Assembly (NCBI GenBank): GCA_035449045.1
Contig: DAOTKC010000019.1
Location: forward strand, 1 to 28,523
Length of the DNA stretch: 28,523 nucleotides
Origin: DAOTKC01 sp035449045
Lineage (GTDB): Bacteria; Bacillota; Clostridia; Christensenellales; CAG-917
Direction: 5' to 3'
Below, piece by piece: positions 1 through 7,493 of the stretch (position 1 is the stretch's first letter; every line of letters begins with the position of its first letter). The position numbers and the translations under genes are program-made. Under the pieces are notes generated by a model. That model was not told the origin of the DNA. It worked only from the letters and a program-made list of their open reading frames with translations, and made no database searches.

Positions 1-339
1 ATCGAGGACAGCAAGAGCGGGGGAGCGAACAGCGGAATAAAGGTCAAATCCACCATCCACTGGGTCAACGCCAACGACTTCGTGCCGGTCAAACTAAACC
101 TCTACGGCTATCTCTTAAACGAGGGTGAGGGCGACTTTTTTGAGAGGCTGAACCGCGACTCTTTGACCGTTATCGAAAACGCAGCAGCCGAGCGAGCGCT
201 TATGGACGCTAAGCCCTACGAGCGCTTCCAATTCCTCAGGTTGGGCTATTTTATGGCGGTCGGAAACTTCATAAAAACTCGCCCCGAGTTCAATATGACG
301 GTCGAACTCAAGGACGGCTACAAGCCGCAAGAGGGCTGA
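1..339 (+). CDS. glnS: Glutamine--tRNA ligase, C-terminal fragment (5' end outside window)
   Basis: The reading frame is open from base 1 to a TGA at 337-339, giving about 112 C-terminal residues. The text IHWV near the start, an LNxDSLTV segment, and the ending YERFQFLRLGYF match the anticodon-binding beta-barrel domain at the end of class I glutaminyl-tRNA synthetases, which charge tRNA-Gln directly. The catalytic domain lies upstream of the window. Some Clostridia charge tRNA-Gln indirectly through GatCAB, so a true GlnRS is a useful genome marker. A GluRS is less likely because GluRS has an alpha-helical anticodon domain rather than this barrel. No convincing terminator follows the stop codon. 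Confidence 0.85.
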   Translation: MEDSKSGGANSGIKVKSTIHWVNANDFVPVKLNLYGYLLNEGEGDFFERLNRDSLTVIENAAAERALMDAKPYERFQFLRLGYFMAVGNFIKTRPEFNMTVELKDGYKPQEG

Positions 340-567
340 ACGGCTTTACCCGTTTCCTCTTCTGATCTGGCCATTATTGCGCAAAAAGGGGTTTAAAACG
401 GCGTTTTCGGCAACTTAAAAGTCGGATTTTGCGATAAATTAAGTAAAAAAATGGCAATCGCGCGCCGAAAAATATTTGAAAAAAAACTGTTGATATATAA
501 TTAATAATGGTGTATAATTTTTATTGTCATAAAAAATGGCGTTCCTCAGCCATCCTAAGGAGAGATT
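340..567. other. Intergenic region between glnS and the zinc-ribbon operon
   Basis: 228 bases, AT-rich towards the right. It holds the operon promoter at 490-518 and the AAGGAGAG ribosome binding site at 557-564. I saw no convincing factor-independent terminator for glnS. A minus-strand reading frame across 439-684 looks like chance. Confidence 0.6.
490..518 (+). promoter_or_regulatory. Sigma-A-type promoter for the zinc-ribbon/membrane protein operon
   Basis: TTGATA at 490-495 and a perfect TATAAT at 513-518 are separated by exactly 17 bases. Predicted transcription start is near 525, leaving a leader of about 40 nt before the ATG at 568, with AAGGAGAG at 557-564. This is one of the strongest promoter matches in the window, suggesting the operon is well expressed in vegetative cells. 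Confidence 0.75.
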
Positions 568-1701
568 ATGTTTATCTGTAAAAACTGCGGCGCCAAAGTC
601 GGCCCGGGAGATGCGTTTTGCAAGAGATGCGGCAAGGACGTAGTCGAAAATTACGAAGCGGTTTGCCCTAAATGCTCGACTCACAATATCGGCGGCAGCG
701 CGTTCTGCGTCCGTTGCGGCGGCGCTTTAAGCCAGCTTCGCAAGCCTGTATGCCCCTCCTGCGGCAAAATTAATTTCCCCGGCGCCAAATTCTGCAGATG
801 CTGCGGCGGTCTGATTCCCGTTTCTTCCGAAACGCATTCTCAGGCACAGGTTGAAGAAGACATAAAGGGAAAAAAAGCCGCGGCCAAGCAAGAAGAGGAT
901 AGAATTGCCCGCCTCGAGGCCGTTCTCAACGAAAAGGTCAAGCGCTTCAACGAATATAAAGATAAATACCGCCGTTACGATACCCCGGCCATGAGAAAGC
1001 TTAAAAAGCTTGCCAAGGACTGCCGCGAGCAGAGCAAGATTGAAGGCGAGCCCTACGGCAATTCTCTGAGTGAAGCCGAAATCGAAGCGGCGGCTTTTGT
1101 ATGTCCCGTTTGCGGCAAAGTCAACGACAGGCTGAGCCAATACTGCACGCGCTGCGGCAGAAGCAAGGCCAAGATGGCGAGGCTTGCATTGGAAGGCAAG
1201 ATACCTTCCTTTAGGGACGCAGTTCCCGTCTCCGTCGAGCCAATTTCCTTGAAGGACGGCGAACCCGATTATATCGATAAGCCCATGCTCGATCTCGACG
1301 TCAAGATCGAAGAAGAAAATTTACATACCGTCTCCGACGACTTTGATATGTTCGCCGAAGAAGACGACATCGCGGCAGCGGCCGAGACGGCCGTTGCTCC
1401 TGCGGCTCCCGTTGCGCCGGCTCCCGCTCAAGCGGCCGAAGCGGTGCAATATCCCCAAGAAATGCCGCAATTTTCCGGCGGGTATTATCCTCCGCCCCAA
1501 TACGGCTTTACCGGACAGGCGGCCGTCGGCACCCGCATTCTAATGTCGGCGGGCTTCCAAGGCGCCGAGCCGGGCGAGCCCTATCAGATGCCCCCCATCA
1601 TCCAACCCGTCACTTTCGTTCCCTTCGTTTCCACCGATCAGCCGCTTTGGCAAATCGACAGCCCCGACGCCGACGAGGCCAAAAGGGTAATGAAGGAATA
1701 A
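568..1701 (+). CDS. Protein with four zinc ribbons, a charged helical region and a C-terminal proline-rich motif
   Basis: 377 residues with no signal peptide or membrane segment, so cytoplasmic. Three CxxC-x10-CxxC zinc ribbons are packed at the N-terminus (Cys 4/7/18/21, 33/36/47/50, 62/65/76/79). A Lys/Glu-rich helical, possibly coiled-coil stretch follows (about 90-160), then a fourth ribbon (Cys 179/182/193/196). The rest is acidic, then Ala/Pro-rich low complexity, then a GYYPPPQYG-type segment. Residues 340-362 carry a motif (Q-M-P-P-I-I-Q-P-V...) that recurs in the next two genes. AAGGAGAG precedes the ATG by 3 bases. First gene of a three-gene operon. Zinc ribbons suggest protein or nucleic-acid binding; actual function unknown. 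The motif is probably an interaction element linking it to the membrane proteins downstream (inference). Confidence 0.85.
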   Translation: MFICKNCGAKVGPGDAFCKRCGKDVVENYEAVCPKCSTHNIGGSAFCVRCGGALSQLRKPVCPSCGKINFPGAKFCRCCGGLIPVSSETHSQAQVEEDIKGKKAAAKQEEDRIARLEAVLNEKVKRFNEYKDKYRRYDTPAMRKLKKLAKDCREQSKIEGEPYGNSLSEAEIEAAAFVCPVCGKVNDRLSQYCTRCGRSKAKMARLALEGKIPSFRDAVPVSVEPISLKDGEPDYIDKPMLDLDVKIEEENLHTVSDDFDMFAEEDDIAAAAETAVAPAAPVAPAPAQAAEAVQYPQEMPQFSGGYYPPPQYGFTGQAAVGTRILMSAGFQGAEPGEPYQMPPIIQPVTFVPFVSTDQPLWQIDSPDADEAKRVMKE

Positions 1702-1733
1702 CGCTAATTTAGGAGAATTAAGGAGTTAGGCTT

Positions 1734-2525
1734 ATGGATTACCGCAAACAAGAAGAGCTCAACAATACGCCCATCATCTACGACGACCTTCCCGTTTCGA
1801 GGCCCGTTCCCGTCATGCGCCCCGAAACGACCATTCAGATGCCGGCTATTGTCCAGCCCATCGCGCTCTCGCCCATGGTCACGCTTCAGGAATCGGTCGT
1901 TCTGCGCCAAGCCGACGCCTCCGAGCTGTCTTCGGCGCACGACTACCAGCCCAAAGTCGAGGACGAAACCAGCCAAAACATCAAAAAGCAGCGCACCAAG
2001 GTCAGGTTCGCCGGCTTCTTCGTCATGCTTTTCAGCTTAGTGTTCTTGGTCCCTTTCATTCTCCCGCTTATGAGTTTGGACCTTTCCTTTGAGCTTTCCG
2101 GATACACGCTGAGCTTTGTTTACGCCGGCGAATATGACGTCATCGGCGTCATAACCGACATCATCAACGAAGGTTTCTCGATTGACGCGCTCAAAGAAAA
2201 CATCGTTTCCGTAATGATAGCGGGCGCCGCTCTGTTTGCGATAGTCAACGTCTTTGTCGGACTGGTCGACCTTATCGGCGGCGGCGGCAAAAACAAAAAA
2301 CCCGCCGTTTATCCCGTCTGCGCTTTTCTGTCGCTGCTCGTCATCGGCGCGGTGTTCCTCTTCAAATACATAGGCTTGGACGCGCTCGGCATCGAGGCGG
2401 CCGCCGACATCGTCACGCTGATTACGGCGGACGGCATGGCGATAGCCCTGCTTGCGGGCACCTCGCTCATCGCCTTGATAGTTTCGATTATCGCGATAGC
2501 GGTCGCAAGAAGAAGGAGCTATTAA
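1734..2525 (+). CDS. Four-helix membrane protein, first of a paralogous pair
   Basis: 263 residues. The cytoplasmic N-terminal part (1-90) is unstructured in appearance and carries the shared motif at residues 35-57 (Q-M-P-A-I-V-Q-P-I...). A KKQRTK stretch precedes the first membrane helix (about 92-113). Three more hydrophobic helices lie near 157-182, 193-213 and 233-258, with a Gly-rich GGGGKNKK turn and a basic ARRR end, consistent with both ends inside. The region between helices 1 and 2 is an outside loop of about 45 residues. Two overlapping ribosome binding sites (AGGAG, then AAGGAG at 1720-1725) lie 8 bases before the ATG. It sits 32 bases after the zinc-ribbon gene. I recognise no named family. 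It matches the next gene in helix number, spacing and motif, so the two probably arose by duplication. Confidence 0.8.
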   Translation: MDYRKQEELNNTPIIYDDLPVSRPVPVMRPETTIQMPAIVQPIALSPMVTLQESVVLRQADASELSSAHDYQPKVEDETSQNIKKQRTKVRFAGFFVMLFSLVFLVPFILPLMSLDLSFELSGYTLSFVYAGEYDVIGVITDIINEGFSIDALKENIVSVMIAGAALFAIVNVFVGLVDLIGGGGKNKKPAVYPVCAFLSLLVIGAVFLFKYIGLDALGIEAAADIVTLITADGMAIALLAGTSLIALIVSIIAIAVARRRSY

Positions 2526-2593
2526 GCTTTTTCGGAAGGTTTAGCAAATAAGATTTAAAAAAGCGATATAAAAAGGCCGTTTGGAGGTTATCT

Positions 2594-3595
2594 ATGAGCA
2601 AGAAAGACAAAAAGAAAATGGCGCCTGAAGCCGCAGAGCAACCCGTAATGGCGGGTGCGCCCGGCGAAGGCTTTTACGGAGCCGGTTTTGGCCCCGAGCC
2701 CGATCCCTCGGCGGGATTTTACGACGAGGAACTCTTAAAGGAAGAGCTGCAAGAAGCGGCCGAGCCCGAAGAGGAAGCCAACGTCGCTTCCGAGCCCGCA
2801 TCCTTTAAGTTTAAGGGCGCCACCTTTAAAAAGCTTCAGCCCAACGGGCCGGTGGCGGTAATAGCGCCGGTTAATCCCGTCCAGCTGACGCCCATCGTGG
2901 TTCCCGTTGCCATCGTTCCCTACGCCACGCAAAACCAGCCTCTCTTGCAATATGCCGTGCCCTCCGACCAAGTCTATCAGGGCCAAGGCACGTCGTCCTC
3001 CACCGAGTTCGGCGGCTCCTACGACCAGCCGCAGGCTTCGCCTTTCGCGCCCGCGCCCGGCGCTCCCTTCGCCGCCGCGCCTGCCATGCCTTCGGAAGCG
3101 GCCGCAGTCAAGAAACCTCAAAAAGCCTCCCGCGTGCTGTTTTTCTTGTCCTTCCTCTTTTCGGCAATCTATCTCCTTCCCATCCTTTTGGGATATTTCG
3201 AGGTCAAGATCGCGACTATCGACTTCGCCGGCACCAACTTCATAAACGAGCTCATTACCGCCATTCAGGACAACACCTTCGTCGATTTCATTAAAGACAC
3301 CGGCAACATCGGCAACCTTTTGTTCATAGTAGCGGTGATTTTCGACTTGGTCGTTTTGATTATGTCGCTTGTCGGGCTGTTCTCGGGCAAGACCAACAAG
3401 GTCTTCATTCCCGGCGTGCTGCTTGCGCTCTTCGCCATCGCCGGCTTTGCCTGCAATTTGATTTTGAGAGTGGGCTTCGACGCTAACCTTCTCACCGACG
3501 GCATTGCCCACATCATTCTGGCGGCTTCGGCGATTTTGGCCACCGTCTTCACCTTTATCGTCTTTGTGACCTCGCGGGACAAAGAGGCGGCGTGA
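2594..3595 (+). CDS. Four-helix membrane protein, second of a paralogous pair, with long Pro/Ala-rich N-terminus
   Basis: 333 residues. The first 180 are cytoplasmic: a Lys-rich start, an acidic EELLKEELQEA-type segment, the shared motif at residues 97-119 (Q-L-T-P-I-V-V-P-V...), then a Pro/Ala/Ser linker. Four hydrophobic helices follow at about 181-202, 241-263, 271-293 and 303-326, with the same helix 1 - loop - helices 2, 3, 4 layout as the preceding gene. GGAGGT at 2583-2588 lies 5 bases before the ATG. Likely the last gene of the operon, as terminator-like hairpins lie just downstream. Function unknown; the motif and operon suggest that it works with the zinc-ribbon protein and the other membrane protein (inference). 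Confidence 0.8.
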   Translation: MSKKDKKKMAPEAAEQPVMAGAPGEGFYGAGFGPEPDPSAGFYDEELLKEELQEAAEPEEEANVASEPASFKFKGATFKKLQPNGPVAVIAPVNPVQLTPIVVPVAIVPYATQNQPLLQYAVPSDQVYQGQGTSSSTEFGGSYDQPQASPFAPAPGAPFAAAPAMPSEAAAVKKPQKASRVLFFLSFLFSAIYLLPILLGYFEVKIATIDFAGTNFINELITAIQDNTFVDFIKDTGNIGNLLFIVAVIFDLVVLIMSLVGLFSGKTNKVFIPGVLLALFAIAGFACNLILRVGFDANLLTDGIAHIILAASAILATVFTFIVFVTSRDKEAA

Positions 3596-3604
3596 TTAGC
3601 CGCT

Positions 3605-3623
3605 AAAGGCGCAAAAGCCTTTT
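3605..3623 (+). terminator. Weak terminator-like hairpin after the zinc-ribbon operon
   Basis: AAAGGC at 3605-3610 can pair with GCCTTT at 3617-3622 around a six-base loop, followed by only one more T. It sits ten bases after the operon stop codon. The stem is short, so the stronger hairpin at 3666-3700 may do the terminating. Confidence 0.35.
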
Positions 3624-3636
3624 AACAGCCTAAGCA

Positions 3637-3665
3637 TAGACAAAACATTATAAAAAGGGTATAAT
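3637..3665 (+). promoter_or_regulatory. Promoter for walJ
   Basis: TAGACA at 3637-3642, a 17-base spacer and a perfect TATAAT at 3660-3665. Predicted start is near 3672, inside the strong hairpin at 3666-3700. The walJ promoter and a terminator-like inverted repeat are therefore interleaved. Confidence 0.6.
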
Positions 3666-3700
3666 AAATCCCGCGGAGCTTTTTAGCCCGCGGGATTTTT
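3666..3700 (+). terminator. Strong GC-rich hairpin with T-tract, overlapping the walJ promoter
   Basis: ATCCCGCGG at 3668-3676 is a perfect complement of CCGCGGGAT at 3688-3696, extended by two A-T pairs and by an inner GCT/AGC pairing. T residues run from 3696 to 3700. It has the form of a factor-independent terminator for the upstream operon, but lies directly downstream of TATAAT and before the walJ start. It could instead be an operator or a 5' leader structure. Confidence 0.6.
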
Positions 3701-3717
3701 ACATTAAAGAAGGCACG

Positions 3718-4509
3718 ATGGCACTTAGGATATGCTCGCTCGCGAGCGGCAGTAAAGGCAACGCAATTTATATTTCGGACGGACGGACAAGCCTGCTCGT
3801 TGATGCCGGCGCGCCCTTTTCGGCGGTTGAGAAAGGCTTAGAGGACATCGGCGCGCCCATTCAGTCGATTGACGGCATTTTGATAACGCACGAGCACAAC
3901 GACCACATCCGCGCGCTGCCGCGCTTCACCTCTTTTGCGCCCGTCTACGCCCACGAGAAGACGGCCGCCGCCATCGAAAAATTTTTGGGAACGGATATTC
4001 CGCTGAAATCGGTTGCAAACTTCGAGGCAGGCTTTACTATCGGTAGCATCGACGTTCAGCCATTCAGAGTGGCGCACGACGCCAGCTATCCCTTGGGGTT
4101 TTCCTTTATGTCGGGCAATACAAAAATTACGGTGGCGACCGATGTCGGGCATATTACGGCCGGACTTTTGAACAGCATAAGAGGCAGCGACATTCTTTTG
4201 ATTGAGTCCAACCACGATATAGGCTTGCTACTGTCGGGGAGTTATCCCGAACGCCTGAAAAGAAGAATAATGGGCGCCCAAGGGCATCTCTCCAACGATG
4301 CCTCCGCCGAGGTGATAAAACACGTGCTAAACTCCAAACTGAAAAGGATAATCCTCGGTCATCTTTCAATGGAGAACAACCTGCCCGAGCTGGCGTTTTC
4401 CTCCGCCGCGCTCGCGATAGAAGACTTAGGCGCCCAAATCAACAAAGACGTTTGCCTCGACGTCGCGCTCCAGTTTAAGTCCACCCCTCTCTTTGAAGCA
4501 GGGTTATAG
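3718..4509 (+). CDS. walJ: WalJ/YycJ-type metallo-beta-lactamase-fold hydrolase
   Basis: 263 residues, about the usual YycJ length. The metal-binding HxHxDH motif is at residues 58-63 (THEHNDH). An N-terminal LASGSKGN, a central ATDVGHI, LLIESNHD, GHLSND and a late LGHLS follow in family order. The protein is cytoplasmic. YycJ homologues have been linked to DNA end processing (5'-3' exonuclease activity) and lie beside the walRK genes in many Firmicutes. No walRK is present here, but rlmH, another gene of that neighbourhood, lies 2.3 kb downstream. The ATG follows AAGAAGGCACG, a modest ribosome binding site. Strong on family; the exact substrate is not established from sequence. Confidence 0.88.
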   Translation: MALRICSLASGSKGNAIYISDGRTSLLVDAGAPFSAVEKGLEDIGAPIQSIDGILITHEHNDHIRALPRFTSFAPVYAHEKTAAAIEKFLGTDIPLKSVANFEAGFTIGSIDVQPFRVAHDASYPLGFSFMSGNTKITVATDVGHITAGLLNSIRGSDILLIESNHDIGLLLSGSYPERLKRRIMGAQGHLSNDASAEVIKHVLNSKLKRIILGHLSMENNLPELAFSSAALAIEDLGAQINKDVCLDVALQFKSTPLFEAGL

Positions 4510-4581
4510 GCAGAGTTAGTCAAGTAGTTGTGAGAGAAAAAAAGTAAAGATTAGAAGTCGGGGAAAGATATTAAAGGCCGC

Positions 4582-4669
4582 GCGGGGCAAATGTGAGTCA
4601 GGAAGCCGTGCGTGATGTGGGGTAAAAGGTAAAAAAGTGCGGGGCAAGTGTTAGTCAGGAAGCCGTGCG
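4582..4669. repeat. Direct repeat, two 31-bp copies with 57-bp period
   Basis: GCGGGGCAA at 4582-4590 and again at 4639-4647, each followed by a 22-base segment ending AGTCAGGAAGCCGTGCG (to 4612 and 4669). The two 31-base copies differ at two positions. They fill the gap between walJ and the first CPBP gene, and the second copy includes the possible GTG start at 4665. The region does not look coding. Confidence 0.8.
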
Positions 4670-4682
4670 GGGTATAAGGAAA

Positions 4683-5780
4683 ATGATAAAAAAACGAGAG
4701 GTGACGATAAGGGAGAGCGCGGCCGCGTTCATGATCGCGATGGCGGCGGCTTTTTTATTGCAGCTCTTAGTCGTCCTCTTGACACGCCAAACCGTCGGTG
4801 ACGTTTCGGTGTATATCGCGCTCGCGGTCAACGAAGCGGCCTTTCTTGCCGCCGCATGGGGCTTTGCGCGCTTCAGAAAAATTGATTTGGTTTACGTTTC
4901 GAAGATAAAGGGGAAGTTAGGCGCGCGCGCGGCGATTATAATTTTCTTTATCTCGATTTTCACCATCATGGCGTTCTTGCCGCTCTCGGAGATGTTTTTA
5001 AGGCTTTTGACCGCGCTCGGCTACAACCCGCCTCAAGGCCTTTCGGCGGCGCCCAACGCGGGGTGGTTTTTCTTGCAGCTCTTTCTTGCCGGCCTTCTTC
5101 CCGCATTTTGCGAGGAAATTTTGCTCCGCGGCGTCGTGCTTTCGGGCTTCAAGGAAAAGACTTACGTTTTTGCCATAGTATGTTCGGCGCTGTTTTTCTC
5201 GCTGATGCACGGCAGCGCCGTCCAAACAATCCACCAATTCGGGCTGGGGCTCTCTCTCGGCGCCGTCTTTTTAATCACGCGCTCGTTTTGGGCGCCCTTT
5301 TTACTGCATCTTTTCAACAACGCGATAAGCTTAGTTATAGGCAACTACATTCCCGTTCTAAATAACCTTGACCTCGGCGACCTGAACTACGCCGTTTGGG
5401 CGGCCGCCGTGCCGATAGGACTGATTGGGCTGCTGCTACTTCTCAGAGCGCTCAAGAGCGTCTCGGCGGGCTCGGGCGGAAGATTTAAGGTTGTAGAGGA
5501 CGAGGAGTTTGCCCGCGTCTTCGGCGGCTCGGACGGCGCAAAAAATGTCGGAAGACCGTTTAAAAAGCTCGGAGGCGCGATAAAGAGCGTGTTTCAAGAT
5601 ATAGCGCTGATTTTCAAAAAAGGCGGTTTACACATACTGAACGAGAAGATAAACACGGTTTTTGCTCAAATTGACGACGATACCAACGTCATGTATCGCA
5701 TAAAGACGCCGTTCGAAGTGTGGATTGCCTTCGGGCTGCTTTGTATAAATTGGCTTATTAATTTCGGAAGGTCGTTTTAA
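4683..5780 (+). CDS. CPBP-family intramembrane metalloprotease, copy 1
   Basis: 365 residues from the ATG at 4683. Multiple membrane helices surround the CPBP/Abi (Rce1-like) signature: EExxxR at E144-E145-R149 (EEILLR), a conserved His in LMH (H176), and HxxxN at H209-N213 (HLFNN). These place it with prenyl-protein-type CAAX proteases, which in bacteria act in peptide maturation, immunity or regulation; substrate unknown. A cytoplasmic C-terminal extension of about 90 residues ends in a last hydrophobic helix, a feature shared with the next gene. The start is uncertain: GTG at 4665 is in frame but lies in the direct repeat, and AAGGA lies very close to the ATG. The stop overlaps the next ATG by one base, so the pair is translationally coupled. 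Confidence 0.85.
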   Translation: MIKKREVTIRESAAAFMIAMAAAFLLQLLVVLLTRQTVGDVSVYIALAVNEAAFLAAAWGFARFRKIDLVYVSKIKGKLGARAAIIIFFISIFTIMAFLPLSEMFLRLLTALGYNPPQGLSAAPNAGWFFLQLFLAGLLPAFCEEILLRGVVLSGFKEKTYVFAIVCSALFFSLMHGSAVQTIHQFGLGLSLGAVFLITRSFWAPFLLHLFNNAISLVIGNYIPVLNNLDLGDLNYAVWAAAVPIGLIGLLLLLRALKSVSAGSGGRFKVVEDEEFARVFGGSDGAKNVGRPFKKLGGAIKSVFQDIALIFKKGGLHILNEKINTVFAQIDDDTNVMYRIKTPFEVWIAFGLLCINWLINFGRSF

Positions 5781-6805
5781 TGATTAAATCCCGCCGCTTT
5801 CAAATCGGATTTATTTATTTTCTCTCGGTGGTCTCGCTGCTCGCCGTTCGGATTTTGTTTTCGGCGGGCGTCTTCGGCAACCTTTCGAGCGACTCCTCCT
5901 CCCGCGTCTTCACCGTGCTGGTGCAGACGGTGTGCATGGGCGTCATTCCCGTTTTGGGCTTTTTGGCGCTGGTGAAATCCGAGAAAAAAAATCCTATGAA
6001 GGAGCTGGTGTTGGGGTTCGGGTTTTCCAAAAGGGTATCGCGCGAGAACTGGCTCAGAACGATTTTAATCGGGTTCATCATGATGTTCACGGCGACCTTC
6101 GTCGCCAACATCTGGAACAACGTGCTTGGCTGGTTCGGCTACAAGCCCTCGGTATCGACGCCGACCAACTACTATGATATAGGCGTTTTATTTGTTGAGA
6201 TTTTGATGGTCGCGGTCTATCCCGCCGTCTTCGAGGAAATCACGCACCGCGGCTTTTTGTTCGCGGGCTACCGCAAGGACCTCGGCGTCAAGGTGGTGTT
6301 TTTAACTGCGATGCTGTTCGCCCTCATGCACCAAAACATCCGCCAGACAGGCTACACCTTCTACGACGGCATAATAATGGGGCTTGCAGTCTACTATACC
6401 GGCAGCATCTACCCCGCCATGCTGATTCACTTCATGAACAACCTAGGCGTCGTCTTAGGCGAATATGCGGCGCAAAACGGCGGCATCTACCGTTTGGTCA
6501 ACATCATGTATAACGTCCTTTTGGGCACGCCGCTCGGAAAAGGCGTCTATTTTGTGCTGGCTATTATCGCGCTTTGCTGTTTGGTTGCGCTCTTTGCCGG
6601 AATGAGGAAATCAACCAGAAGGCTTATAAAGATTAAGCTCTTCGATGCCGATATTTGGGTGAACGAAAACTTCGACCTCGCCCGCGACGTCTACGGCAAA
6701 AAGCCTAAAAAACACACTCTCGGCGACGATATTTTCCTCTACGCCGCCATCTTTTTAGGCGTCGTCAGCACGCTGTTTACCTTCGTTTGGGGCATATTGA
6801 GATAG
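5780..6805 (+). CDS. CPBP-family intramembrane metalloprotease, copy 2
   Basis: 341 residues, membrane protein. The catalytic signature is complete: EExxxR at E152-E153-R157 (EEITHR), His 185 in ALMH and HxxxN at H218-N222 (HFMNN). As in copy 1, the CPBP core is followed by a hydrophilic C-terminal linker and one last membrane helix. The ATG shares its A with the TAA stop of copy 1. The two are diverged paralogues arranged head-to-tail, which suggests a heteromeric protease pair or two related substrates (inference). No bacteriocin precursor, immunity gene or ABC exporter is adjacent, so a maturation role is not supported by context. Confidence 0.87.
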   Translation: MIKSRRFQIGFIYFLSVVSLLAVRILFSAGVFGNLSSDSSSRVFTVLVQTVCMGVIPVLGFLALVKSEKKNPMKELVLGFGFSKRVSRENWLRTILIGFIMMFTATFVANIWNNVLGWFGYKPSVSTPTNYYDIGVLFVEILMVAVYPAVFEEITHRGFLFAGYRKDLGVKVVFLTAMLFALMHQNIRQTGYTFYDGIIMGLAVYYTGSIYPAMLIHFMNNLGVVLGEYAAQNGGIYRLVNIMYNVLLGTPLGKGVYFVLAIIALCCLVALFAGMRKSTRRLIKIKLFDADIWVNENFDLARDVYGKKPKKHTLGDDIFLYAAIFLGVVSTLFTFVWGILR

Positions 6806-6852
6806 TGCAAAGGTGTGCGTTACAAGTCAAATTTTATTGTTCGGCGGTTTAA

Positions 6853-7332
6853 ATGATTATTAACATAGTCGCGGTGGGGAAAATTAAGGACAGCTACCTG
6901 GCCGAGGGAGTCTCGGAGTTTAAGAAACGCCTCGGCAGGTTCGCCGAGGTCAATATTTTGGAATGCGCCGAGTCGGCTTGCGACAGCGTTCAAAAAACGC
7001 TGGAGACCGAGGCCGCCGCCGTTTTGCCCAAACTCAAGGGCTGCGTCGTCGCGCTCGCCGTCGAAGGCAAGGAGCTTTCCAGCGAGGGGCTGGCCGAGCT
7101 CATCGCATCGCGCTCTCAAGCTGGGGCTTCGGAGTTAACCTTCGTTATCGGCGGCGCCGAAGGGCTGGCCGAGTCGGTAAAGCGGCGCGCCGATTTTTTA
7201 TTATCCTTTGGGCCGATGACTTTCCCGCATCGACTGATAAGGCTGATGCTCGCCGAGCAAATCTACCGCGCCTTCACCATCATTGAAGGCCATCCCTACC
7301 ACCGCGGCGATGCACCGCGCAAACGGGCGTAA
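6853..7332 (+). CDS. rlmH: 23S rRNA (pseudouridine1915-N3)-methyltransferase RlmH
   Basis: 159 residues, the usual length for this SPOUT methyltransferase. The N-terminal start INIVAVGKIKDSYL, the SAM-site FVIGGAEGL (near residues 97-105) and the late block MTFPHRLIRLMLAEQIYRA are diagnostic. The enzyme methylates pseudouridine 1915 in helix 69 of 23S rRNA on assembled ribosomes. The family normally ends shortly after PYHR; here eight further residues (GDAPRKRA) follow. The rlmH 3' end is the SCC element insertion site in staphylococci, but no recombinase is present here. Confidence 0.93.
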   Translation: MIINIVAVGKIKDSYLAEGVSEFKKRLGRFAEVNILECAESACDSVQKTLETEAAAVLPKLKGCVVALAVEGKELSSEGLAELIASRSQAGASELTFVIGGAEGLAESVKRRADFLLSFGPMTFPHRLIRLMLAEQIYRAFTIIEGHPYHRGDAPRKRA

Positions 7333-7493
7333 TTCATCCCTATTTGGTGCAGAAATGTCGATTCTCCGCACGCAGGCAGTGACTTAAAGGTTAAAAATAT
7401 CAAAGCAAAAGCCTTTAAATCGTTTTAACTAGTCTATATGATTAACAGTCAAAATTTTTCGGTAGGTTTTGCGGCAAGGAGGAGCCCAAAAGA

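Noticed and set aside
439..684. Minus-strand ORF upstream of and overlapping the zinc-ribbon gene
   Set aside because: No ribosome binding site or domain, and it runs across a strong plus-strand promoter and the start of a well-supported gene.
7333..7493. SCC-like integration scar after rlmH
   Set aside because: No recombinase, no flanking repeats and no atypical cargo; tadA follows directly.
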